64,000 bases of DNA from a virus, in IMG/VR virus record IMGVR_UViG_3300031669_000014, positions 1 to 64,000 of that record, one strand, 5' to 3'. Positions 1-6,800 of this stretch are shown in pieces. Positions within the stretch are counted from its first letter, which is position 1. Each line of letters opens with the position of its first letter. The position numbers and the translations under genes were made by a program. The notes beneath the pieces are model-generated. The model was not told the DNA's origin. It saw only the letters and a list, made by a program, of their open reading frames with translations, and searched no databases.

Positions 1-287
1 TAATCAAGCAATCAACTGACGGCAGGGATTCTGTATACTCTGGCCTAAAGGAACTGGCTGCCTGTGGATATGTTAAAAGGATGGACCTGCGCGACAGTCG
101 CGGGAGACTTGCAGGCTGTGAATATCTTGTCTATGAAAACCCGCAAACCGTTGATGTATAAGGACTTCTACCGTATACGGGTTTTCCGTATCCGGTTTAT
201 CCGTATCGGGAAAATCGGACACTACTAATAATGATCTTTATTACTAATAATGAGTTAACTAATATCATCATGCCGATCTGTGGATAA
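1..287 (+). pseudogene. C-terminal part of a DnaD-like/HTH replication protein, interrupted by a stop
   Basis: The reading frame enters from outside the window and gives a winged-helix-like segment (SVYSGLKELAACGYVKR, then GCEYLVYENPQ) typical of the N-terminal domain of phage and plasmid replication-initiator-like proteins of Clostridia. A TAA at 159-161 stops it. The same frame stays open to a second TAA at 285-287 and encodes a Pro/Tyr-rich linker (PYTGFPYPVYPYRENR) of the kind that follows this domain in the family. I infer a nonsense mutation or a decaying gene. The start lies left of the window, so the alternative of a naturally short protein ending at 161 cannot be excluded. Confidence 0.55.
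171..210 (+). repeat. Three 10-bp direct repeats with 15-bp period (coding linker repeat)
   Basis: CCGTATACGG, CCGTATCCGG and CCGTATCGGG start at 171, 186 and 201. They look like iterons, but in the frame of the broken gene they spell a Pro-Tyr-rich linker, so a coding origin is the simpler reading. Confidence 0.6.
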
Positions 288-313
288 CTTTAAGATATGA
301 AAGGGTGTCATAA

Positions 314-784
314 ATGCACTACCTCACAGCCAAAGAAGCCGCCGCAATATTAGGTTGTAGCCCCAAGAATGTCACCCTACTTTGTGCCGCTGAAAAATTT
401 CCCGGTTGCAAAAAAGTACCCGGCAAGAAAACCGAGGAATGGCGCATACCTGCCCAGGCTGTAATTGACTACCAGGCCAACAGGGAAGTCGAGGTGGACG
501 TCCTTCCGCCTGAATCCTATGCGCTGGTTACGCGACAATCCCTACTTGATATGATCGCGGAAGTGATTAACAGGAACGAAGCAGAAAACGCGGAAACAAG
601 GAAGATGGTTGAGGAAGTCAAACTGTGGTACGAGGAAGAAGCCAAAAGGAATGAAGAAGAAATCGAGGAGTTACGCGGAAGGCTAACGAAGCAGGAGGAA
701 GGAATCGCGTCGGTTTGGGGGAAGGTTGCGGAGATGGAAAAAAAGACAAAGAAAAATCGCCCTTTTTGGCGCTGGTGGTTCTAA
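314..784 (+). CDS. HTH_17/excisionase-like DNA-binding protein with coiled coil and aromatic tail
   Basis: 156 aa. Residues 1-55 form a MerR/excisionase-type helix-turn-helix (YLTAKEAAAILGCSPKNV, then EEWRIPAQAVIDYQ). Residues about 75-145 are Glu/Lys/Arg-rich and predicted coiled coil. The protein ends in an aromatic tip (RPFWRWWF). The start follows GAAAGGGTG. A homologue with the same three parts lies at 42184-42621, also on the plus strand and also facing a leftward phage late end, so it marks the same genome position in both phages. The layout of N-terminal HTH, coiled coil and terminal aromatic patch recalls chromosome-anchoring RacA or plasmid Par-type proteins. That role is only inference. 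Confidence 0.75.
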   Translation: MHYLTAKEAAAILGCSPKNVTLLCAAEKFPGCKKVPGKKTEEWRIPAQAVIDYQANREVEVDVLPPESYALVTRQSLLDMIAEVINRNEAENAETRKMVEEVKLWYEEEAKRNEEEIEELRGRLTKQEEGIASVWGKVAEMEKKTKKNRPFWRWWF

Positions 785-791
785 TCCCCCT

Positions 792-959
792 TTATTCCCA
801 ACCTACACACATACCCGCATCAGTACACTCGCTAATTAATTCTTCGTCTGACATTTTTGGAATCTTGTATATATCCTGTTCGTCACACTTTAAATTGCCG
901 TATGCCCACGCCAGATATAACATTTTCGTTAATCTATCGCTTTCGTTCAACCTACTCAC
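792..959 (-). CDS. Small hypothetical protein, GTG start
   Basis: 55 aa (VSRLNESDRL to GMCVGWE). The GTG is preceded by AGAGGGG at normal spacing. It is acidic and helical with no recognised domain. It is the last leftward gene of phage A before the convergent HTH gene at 314-784. Codon-like composition and the ribosome binding site support it. Confidence 0.55.
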   Translation of the reverse strand: MSRLNESDRLTKMLYLAWAYGNLKCDEQDIYKIPKMSDEELISECTDAGMCVGWE

Positions 960-1001
960 TTCCCCTCTACTCTGCGCCCGTGGTGGCGCATGTTTGGCTA
1001 A

Positions 1002-1160
1002 TTACTCATCGTCTGCCATGATTATATAGCACCTGCATTTACACTTTTTACATATCATTAATCCGTCCTGGTCCCACTTATCGTTCGTTTCAATGTCGGA
1101 TGATCCGCAGTTTGGGCAAAAAGTTGTTTCTTGCGGGTATCCTATAACCGAAGTTGCCAT
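1002..1160 (-). CDS. Small zinc-ribbon protein
   Basis: 52 aa. CPNC at residues 20-23 and CKKCKC at about 38-43 make a zinc ribbon. The start ATG follows GGAGTAAT. It belongs to the short leftward gene string 1601-792, downstream of the lysis-operon terminator and probably read from the promoter at 1637-1665. Confidence 0.65.
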   Translation of the reverse strand: MATSVIGYPQETTFCPNCGSSDIETNDKWDQDGLMICKKCKCRCYIIMADDE

Positions 1161-1203
1161 TATTACTCCTTTCCGGCTGGATTGCCAGGTTGTTAGGGCG
1201 GGG

Positions 1204-1434
1204 TTAAGACTTGTACTTCATCTCATCTAACCGTGCCAGTATCCCCTCTGCAAGCTCCTTGGCCTGCGCATAGTTTAGGAATAGCGTCACTCCGTACGCC
1301 TCGTTGTCAATCTCACAGTAGTTTACAAACATCGAAGAACTGGCATCAAGGATAGCTTCCTTTTCCCGGTTATTCACCGTAATTTTGAGGGTTAAATTGT
1401 CATCTACAAAGACGTTGGTTTTACTTCTGATCAT
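1204..1434 (-). CDS. Hypothetical phage protein
   Basis: 76 aa. It starts in a 4-nt ATGA overlap with the upstream gene, which indicates translational coupling. Alternating strand pattern at residues 5-55 (NLTLKITVNNREKEAI) and a helical C-terminus; no recognised family. Confidence 0.6.
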   Translation of the reverse strand: MIRSKTNVFVDDNLTLKITVNNREKEAILDASSSMFVNYCEIDNEAYGVTLFLNYAQAKELAEGILARLDEMKYKS

Positions 1435-1601
1435 TTCTCCCCCTCCTTATCCTTCTCGTACTCATCAATCCATTTTTCCATCAACTCACCCAATAGGCGC
1501 TGTACTGACTTTATCCCTTCTAACGCGGCATATGATTTGCATTTTCTGACCGCTTCTGCGGTTGTTTCTATTTTCACGGTGCGGGTGATTAGTTCGTTCA
1601 T
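1431..1601 (-). CDS. Ribbon-helix-helix-like small protein
   Basis: 56 aa from the ATG that follows GAAGGAGATGG; an ATG six codons upstream has no ribosome binding site. A strand (ITRTVKIE) followed by two helices fits an Arc/MetJ-like or small regulator fold, but this is a shape match only. It is the first gene after the promoter at 1637-1665 and is coupled to the next gene by ATGA overlap. Confidence 0.55.
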   Translation of the reverse strand: MNELITRTVKIETTAEAVRKCKSYAALEGIKSVQRLLGELMEKWIDEYEKDKEGEK

Positions 1602-1636
1602 GCAACCATCTCCTTCCATGAAGTTATCTTGTTTAT

Positions 1637-1665
1637 ATTCTACTACAGATACAACTATAGATCAA
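1637..1665 (-). promoter_or_regulatory. Leftward sigma-A-type promoter
   Basis: On the minus strand -35 TTGATC, 17-bp spacer, -10 TAGAAT, located about 35 bp before the first codon of the 1431-1601 gene and just beyond a terminator. Phage B has a stronger promoter at the same place (43939-43968). Confidence 0.6.
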
Positions 1666-1675
1666 GCATAAAATA

Positions 1676-1700
1676 GAAAAACCCCCTCCGAAGAGGGGGC
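1676..1700 (-). terminator. Rho-independent terminator at end of lysis operon
   Basis: On the minus strand CCCCCTC, TTCG loop, GAGGGGG, followed by TTTTT. It closes the leftward late operon after the small membrane gene 1715-1903. Phage B has an equivalent at 44015-44040. Confidence 0.85.
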
Positions 1701-1714
1701 AGGGGTGGAATAAT

Positions 1715-1903
1715 TTAAGTTGTCGGCACTCGTTTCATGCCCAGAGCCATGCCCAATGCCCAGAAGATATTTTGCATCAGTACTGGTACATCATGGATCT
1801 GTATCATCATGATACATACAGTTACGAGGGCAACCAGGAAACCCGCAATAAGGGTGTAGTCAATGGCATCCAGTTTCTTTGGTTGGGGTTGTTCGTCTCC
1901 CAT
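1715..1903 (-). CDS. Small membrane protein, possible holin-like
   Basis: 62 aa from the ATG preceded by AAGGAGGAATCACCT; an upstream in-frame start is inside the previous gene. A charged N-terminus (MGDEQPQPKKLD) is followed by a hydrophobic segment at about 15-40 and a weaker one at 45-58. It is the last gene of the lysis cassette. The phage B counterpart (44317-44556) shares the first five residues and the ribosome binding site, then diverges. Its position suggests a lysis or envelope role. Confidence 0.55.
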   Translation of the reverse strand: MGDEQPQPKKLDAIDYTLIAGFLVALVTVCIMMIQIHDVPVLMQNIFWALGMALGMKRVPTT

Positions 1904-1934
1904 AGGTGATTCCTCCTTAAGATATTTTAGATAT

Positions 1935-2108
1935 TCAAGTTTCAGACGAAGATCGGGATGCATTTGCATCACCTGCAACTCTAATTATTTGTGCTGTCCT
2001 AAAGTCGTAGCGCATTCCGCACCGGGGGCACTCCCAGAGCATAATACTACTGTAATGTGGGGTAATAATGGGGATCATCTTGGCATTGCATTCAGGGCAA
2101 CACATCAT
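1935..2108 (-). CDS. Small zinc-ribbon protein in lysis cassette
   Basis: 57 aa, two CxxC knuckles: CPEC near residue 4 and CPRC near residue 27 (WECPRCGMRYDFRTAQ). It begins 2 nt after the amidase stop and overlaps the next gene region slightly. Phage B has a homologue at 44598-44765. Conservation of the two CPxC pairs and the RTAQI segment in both phages supports a real gene. Confidence 0.65.
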   Translation of the reverse strand: MMCCPECNAKMIPIITPHYSSIMLWECPRCGMRYDFRTAQIIRVAGDANASRSSSET

Positions 2109-2110
2109 GA

Positions 2111-2803
2111 TCATCCTTTCATTTTATCGTACTCGTACAGCACCCGGATAAGCGCATAAAAATCCTCGCTTCGATTCTCCGGAGAAACAACAAGACCATG
2201 CGCCACGGCCCACATTACACTATCTTTGGCCCAATCCGGGACCACGGCTTCCACTTCCCCTTTCCAAGCACAACCAAGCGCCCGGGCGATACCCTTGGCG
2301 TAGGCGCCGGCCAAGCCATCAAGGAAGGAGCCATCCTTTAGTTTCGCAGCATCAAATTGGTTACTAATGAAAAGGTTCTCGAAAAGCATGGCCGGCATGG
2401 ATGTATCCCGCAGAACAGCAAAATTGGCCGTCTTTTTCCCTCTATCCATAAAACCATACTGCCGGTAAAAGTTAGCGACTTCAGTGTGTACGTAGAAGCG
2501 AAGATTATCGGCCTTCTGGCTACCCGGGTAAGTGAAACTCTCAAAACCGGTTGCATCCGCACTTACTGCGCTATTGACGTGGATGCTCAAAAAGAAATCA
2601 GCCTCCGGGTAAACGTTGGCCGCGATGCAAATATCAGCCAGTTTGTTTTCATGGACAATAACGCTGTCAATGCCGTATGCTGGCAATTTAGCGGCAATCT
2701 TACCGCATAGGATTACGTTGATGTCGGCCTCGTGGATACCGTTTCCGACGGCTCCAGGGTCAAGGTTGTCAAAGTGTCCAGGATTAATAATCACGAGTGC
2801 CAT
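2111..2803 (-). CDS. N-acetylmuramoyl-L-alanine amidase (Amidase_3), endolysin
   Basis: 230 aa. It cleaves the lactoyl-Ala bond of peptidoglycan at lysis. The Amidase_3 zinc site is visible as H10 (NPGHFDNLDPGAVGNG), E25 and H75 (SIHVNS); the catalytic glutamate is E142 (LFENLF). The C-terminus (residues about 185-230, PDWAKDSVMWAVAHGL) resembles an SLH-like cell-wall-binding helix pair. No signal peptide, as expected for a holin-dependent lysin. It sits directly downstream of the XhlA-like gene. The phage B copy at 44792-45484 has the same length and is highly similar. Confidence 0.93.
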   Translation of the reverse strand: MALVIINPGHFDNLDPGAVGNGIHEADINVILCGKIAAKLPAYGIDSVIVHENKLADICIAANVYPEADFFLSIHVNSAVSADATGFESFTYPGSQKADNLRFYVHTEVANFYRQYGFMDRGKKTANFAVLRDTSMPAMLFENLFISNQFDAAKLKDGSFLDGLAGAYAKGIARALGCAWKGEVEAVVPDWAKDSVMWAVAHGLVVSPENRSEDFYALIRVLYEYDKMKG

Positions 2804-2813
2804 AAATAACCCC

Positions 2814-3089
2814 CTATTTTATTATTATTACAGCCATTACCGCCGCGACAATAGCCGCTACAACCCCGGCAATTGACGTATTAACCACGATATCCCAACG
2901 CTTACGCGGGGTTTCGGTTATCTTGTCAATCTTCTTCTTCACATCGTCCAGGGTTATCTTGATATACTGCAATGTCACTTCCGTTTTCCCGGCGTTGACA
3001 TCTTGGGCACCCTGGCCCCGCTGTAATTTATCAATGTCTTTCTCCGCAGCATCCATCCGCTTTTCGAGCTTGCAGTTAATGCAGTCCAT
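2814..3089 (-). CDS. xhlA: XhlA-like hemolysin/holin-associated protein
   Basis: 91 aa from the ATG preceded by GTAGGAGGACCCATA. Residues 1-60 form an amphipathic coiled coil (CKLEKRMDAAEKDIDKL), followed by one membrane segment at the C-terminus (SIAGVVAAIVAAVMAVIII). This matches XhlA of PBSX-like phages, which works with a holin and amidase in lysis. A longer in-frame start at 3164 exists, but its N-terminal extension overlaps a better-supported micro-ORF (3101-3160). The phage B copy is at 45495-45770. Confidence 0.8.
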   Translation of the reverse strand: MDCINCKLEKRMDAAEKDIDKLQRGQGAQDVNAGKTEVTLQYIKITLDDVKKKIDKITETPRKRWDIVVNTSIAGVVAAIVAAVMAVIIIK

Positions 3090-3100
3090 TATGGGTCCTC

Positions 3101-3160
3101 CTACTCCTTTGGGGGTTTTATGGGTTTTTTGGGTTTCGGTAGTTTGGGATACTTTGGCAT
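3101..3160 (-). CDS. Lys/Pro-rich 19-residue micro-protein conserved in both phages
   Basis: The micro-ORF reads MPKYPKLPKPKKPIKPPKE. Its ATG overlaps the stop of the upstream gene as TAATG, with GGAGG nine bases before it, and its TAG lies two bases before the GGAGG of the XhlA gene. Phage B has the same ORF at 45782-45841, with only two residue changes and identical length. Either it is a functional basic peptide or it serves to couple translation from the membrane gene to XhlA. Confidence 0.6.
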   Translation of the reverse strand: MPKYPKLPKPKKPIKPPKE

Positions 3161-3429
3161 TATTCATTACCTCCATTCTTATTATCGTTTACGTTTTGAT
3201 TATTGCTTTGTGTTTGGGTTACTGCTGGTGGCTCTGGATACTGGTAATCTGTCTTGAAATACAACCATGCGGTACCCATGATAGTAAACGAAAAGGCTAG
3301 CATTGCCACTATGAAAGCGGTTACTAACCTTTTGTTTAACTCATCCGTATTAGTTATGATCCGGTCAAATAGCCGGATGTTTTCTACTAACAGAGCGAAT
3401 ATTTCTTTTTGCTCCGTCGTCTTGTCCAC
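3160..3429 (-). CDS. Lysis-cassette membrane protein (one TM segment, probable holin partner)
   Basis: 89 aa from GTG at 3429, the start shared with the phage B copy (45841-46110). The amphipathic N-terminus (EQKEIFALLVENIRLFDRII) is followed by a TM helix at about 45-68 (TAFIVAMLAFSFTIMGTAWLYF) and an Asn/Gln-rich polar tail. A short leader ORF ends 15 nt upstream. Position ahead of XhlA and amidase suggests a holin-type or spanin-like role; no family was recognised. Confidence 0.65.
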   Translation of the reverse strand: MDKTTEQKEIFALLVENIRLFDRIITNTDELNKRLVTAFIVAMLAFSFTIMGTAWLYFKTDYQYPEPPAVTQTQSNNQNVNDNKNGGNE

Positions 3430-3443
3430 CCCCTGGTATAATT

Positions 3444-3467
3444 TTACAAAAAGGAAGCGTTTGACAT
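3444..3467 (-). CDS. Seven-codon leader ORF ahead of lysis genes
   Basis: MSNASFL-stop, with GGGAGGCGTCC directly before the ATG and TAA 15 nt before the GTG of the membrane gene. The same leader (MSGISFL) occurs in phage B at 46125-46148. A translation-coupling or attenuation leader is inferred, because the downstream GTG has no properly spaced ribosome binding site of its own. Confidence 0.4.
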   Translation of the reverse strand: MSNASFL

Positions 3468-3507
3468 GGACGCCTCCCGGCAAAGATGGTACTATTTAGG
3501 AGCAGGC

Positions 3508-3598
3508 AACAGAGGTTTGATCTCTGTTAAAACCCGCCGGGGCCACCCCCTGGGCGGGGCCTGCACCAACTAAGAAGGGGAGGAAATTATTCCTCCCC
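3508..3598. promoter_or_regulatory. Three conserved hairpins in front of the lysis genes
   Basis: Stems AACAGAG/CTCTGTT (3508-3528), CCCGCC/GGGCGGG (3533-3558) and GGGGAGGAA/TTCCTCCCC (3577-3598). The same three occur in phage B (46188-46279), with changes mostly in loops and stem ends. They lie between the opposed starts of the leftward lysis genes and the rightward small membrane gene. The third could insulate the two transcripts as a weak bidirectional terminator. Otherwise the stretch 3468-3600 holds no gene. Confidence 0.6.
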
Positions 3599-3600
3599 TC

Positions 3601-3630
3601 TTGCATTGAATACGATGTTAGGCGTATAAT
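3601..3630 (+). promoter_or_regulatory. Rightward promoter of the moron-like membrane gene
   Basis: TTGCAT, 18-bp spacer, TATAAT, then AAAGGAGG and ATG at 3654. The same boxes and spacing occur in phage B at 46282-46311. It faces against the late operon, so the gene can be expressed independently of lytic transcription. Confidence 0.75.
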
Positions 3631-3653
3631 CTCCATAAAGGAGGTCGTTGAAA

Positions 3654-3878
3654 ATGAAGGATTATCTATATCCACTGTGGCCCCTTTTTGTCTTAGCTTT
3701 CTTGGTTTATGGTTTTGAAATGGGTTTTGTTGTTATAAACCGCATTAAAGAAAAAGCTGGACAACTATTAGAAATCAGGTGGATTGGTTCTATAATCGCT
3801 TTAGCTTTTATGCTAGTCCTTTTTGCACTAATGGGGCACTTTAACGGTCCATATGTGGATAATCTTTGGGGTTTCTAG
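3654..3878 (+). CDS. Two-TM membrane protein with its own promoter (moron-like)
   Basis: 74 aa from the ATG ten bases after AAAGGAGG. Two hydrophobic segments (PLWPLFVLAFLVYGFEMGFV and SIIALAFMLVLFALMG) flank a basic loop (NRIKEKAGQLLE). It is the only rightward gene within the late region and ends exactly at the stop of the opposing giant gene. The phage B copy (46336-46560) differs at only a few residues. Own promoter, opposite orientation and membrane location fit a lysogenic-conversion or superinfection-exclusion gene; this is inference. Confidence 0.7.
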   Translation: MKDYLYPLWPLFVLAFLVYGFEMGFVVINRIKEKAGQLLEIRWIGSIIALAFMLVLFALMGHFNGPYVDNLWGF

Positions 3879-6800
3879 CTATTTTCTTACTGCTATCCCA
3901 CCACCTTTCTTGTAAACCCGTTCACCCCGGGCCTTCAATATCTGCGTTTTAGCCACTTCGTTAGCATCGGCCATTATCCCCTGCATCTTCTTAACCGCCT
4001 CTTCAGGCTTCATGTTTTCAGACATCTTTGCAAAGCCCTTCTGCGTTAATTCCCCTACAAGACGTTGATAATCGGAATATTCCTGTCCGGACAAAACAAA
4101 CGACTTGCCGCTTACGGTGATCTTCTTCGGCATCACCCGGGGGATTTGACTTGTCTCCCCGGTCTGCTCGTAAATCTTATTTACCATGCCCACCTCGCGG
4201 GATGGATTGTACTGGTTTGTAAATGCAGGGTTCAGGAATACATTGAACGGGTTGTTGCTTCCACCCTGATACGTTTCCAGTGGTTGGCCAAGAGTGCCGT
4301 ATTTTCTCGGGAGATTACCGGCCAACCCGGGGATCTTGTTTCCAGCCCTGTTAAGTGATTCCTGTGTTTTGTTTGGGTCGTAAGTCTCACGTCGTTGATT
4401 ATCGGATAGTTGCTTAACCTGATTCAATAGTGTTGGGATAAACGACGCTGGAACACCTTCCAGGACCTTGATTAATCCTTGTTCAGCGTTGCCGTAGCCA
4501 CCGCCAAAAAGGGTTTGGATACCCTGCACTACCGGCTGGTCTGCAAAGGCGTTTATACCCGTTCCCAGGGCTTGCAGGATGGTTCCGGCAAGTCCAGCTG
4601 CGCTTCCTTTATTGGCGTCTACGTCTGCGCCGATAGCCAAGGGGATCGCCTGGGGCTGGAACCAGTCATAACTAACGATGGCGTCGCCCTTTTGCGTTTT
4701 CGTGTCACCGCCAAACACCAGACGCTTTAAGGCCGAGGCATTAATGCGGTATTCGCCAAATCCTTGTTCCCTATTTAGTTCGGCCAAGTCACGATCTTCT
4801 GGCGGTCTACCAGTAATGATTCCTAATTTATGCAGGAGCGCACCGGTACCGAATAAAGCGGCAGAACCAACGAGTGCCCGGGAGAACGATTCAACGAAAG
4901 CCTTCTGATTAAACTGCTGTTTGACAAGTGGTCTTGCTGCTTCCAGGATGGTCTTGACAAATCCAGCCGGGGAATAATCAATCCCACGCATCAAAAGGTT
5001 GGCCGGGGTACGAGGATATTTGACAATAAAATCACCTGCGCCAAATTCCTTGCTACCGGTTACTTTGTTTAGTAACTGTTTTATCCCTACGAACAATTTG
5101 CTTAAACCGTTATCGTCCTGGAATGTTTTATACAATCCGTCCAGGTGGGCGACATTTCTCATTTCCTCGGTTGGCGCGTTTACCTTCGCCGCCCTCATCT
5201 GATTAAGCAGACTTTCCTCATAGGCCCCCTGATAGAACGCCCGGTCTGATGCTCTCAATTCGATATTGAGTGCCTTTTCCGCAAACCCTAACGGGCCCTT
5301 GCGGAATGTCCTGCCCAGTGGAATATCAAACTTTCCAGTTAAGCCGGAAGTGTCAACCCCTAAAAGGGCGTCCTCCAGGCCGTGCTTCCACCCCTGCTTG
5401 AATCCCTTCGCCTGTGCGCCAAGGCTCGGCAATACTTTTGTACGCTGGCCGGTCGCCAGTGATAGTGCCTTATCAACGCCAGCACCGACAACGCCACTGA
5501 CATTTTCCATACCGGCAAATCCAAAGTTACCAACTATATTCCGGATTGCCGTCTTGGGGTTCAAAAGCTGGGCCATAGTCTGGATTGAGGCCACCTTACG
5601 CAGGAATGGAACGGGAACCTGTGCTGCAATAAGATCAAGGGTCTTGGCTATGGCAATGTCTTTGTCCCTACCATCGGACATACTGCCAATCTGTTCCATA
5701 CGGGTTTTGATGTCACCCATGATTTCAGGTTTAACCTGAATTTTTTGGGTTAACTTACCGGAAGTATTTTCAAGATCGCGATTGATGCTACTTATCGTTT
5801 TGACGTAATGCTTCTGCATTCCCTCCGGGGTCATCTTCCCCCAAAGGCGTAAAGACTGAATGGCCTGGCCTTGAGTAGTAGCCGTCTGTGATATGTTCTG
5901 AATTAAATCTGTGGCGTCCTCAAAACGTCCTTCCGCGTTTGCCTTCTGAACAAGTTTCAGCGCAACGGTGTTTGATAAGTCGGTCCCTGGGTTTTCCCGG
6001 ACAGACCTTTCAGCCTGGCGCATATCGGTATTGATTATTCTTTCTGCTAATTGAATGGTTCCTTCATTGTTATGAACATCGTAAGCACCGCGGCCACCGG
6101 GAACCATTTCATTAATTAAACCGCGCTGCACTTCCGGGGGCGTACCCTCGGCCTTTGCCGTACTTACCCCAAGGCTACGTACGCGCTGACCATTTGCCAG
6201 GGGTTCCATTTTCTCAGGAATGCGGTGGCCAAGGGGTAAACCATCCCCCTGCGGTAATCCCCCCTTTACAGGTTGCGCCATCGGAGGTGTAACTCTCAAA
6301 GAGGGCGACCCGCCGATTATGCGTTCACGGCCAGGTCCGACAAACTTGGTTAGTTCCGGTATCGCCCCCGCTGCCTGCCCAAGTCTGCTAAACTGCGCCT
6401 CATTTGCCGCCTGCTGCCGTAATCCCGGCCTACCTTGTATTGCCTCGACATCGTTCATAAGCCCCGGCAAGTCAATACCAGTATTTGCTTTTATATCAGC
6501 AAAAGCAGCTTCAACAGTTGTCCCCGGGGGGTACGCTGCAAGAACATCATTGTGCTTGACGTAGTTTTGTGCCTCTTGGATTCCTTCATTAAGGCGATCC
6601 ATTGCAGTCTTTTCGGTACCTGGGAGACGAAGAGAAGTAAACGATTTTTGCGGCGCTGTATTTACCCCAGGAGGAACTTCCGGTATTGGCAGGGTAGATT
6701 CTACCCCCGGAACTTCTCCCGGCCTCTTGAACGATGCCAGCGCCTTCCCGCCGCCATGCAACAACATACCCAGCAGCGCATTAGATGCCGCCGCAGTTCC

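Noticed and set aside
171-210. Three 15-bp-spaced repeats as a plasmid-type iteron origin
   Set aside because: In the reading frame of the broken gene they encode a Pro/Tyr-rich linker that is typical of the family, so coding repetition explains them.
2814-3164. Longer XhlA start (extra 25 residues)
   Set aside because: The ribosome binding site spacing is poor and the extension overlaps a conserved, well-positioned micro-ORF.
5266-5739. 157-codon plus-strand ORF inside the giant gene (and a similar one at 47948-48421)
   Set aside because: Mirror frame of a strongly supported gene; no ribosome binding site, and duplication only reflects the identical block.
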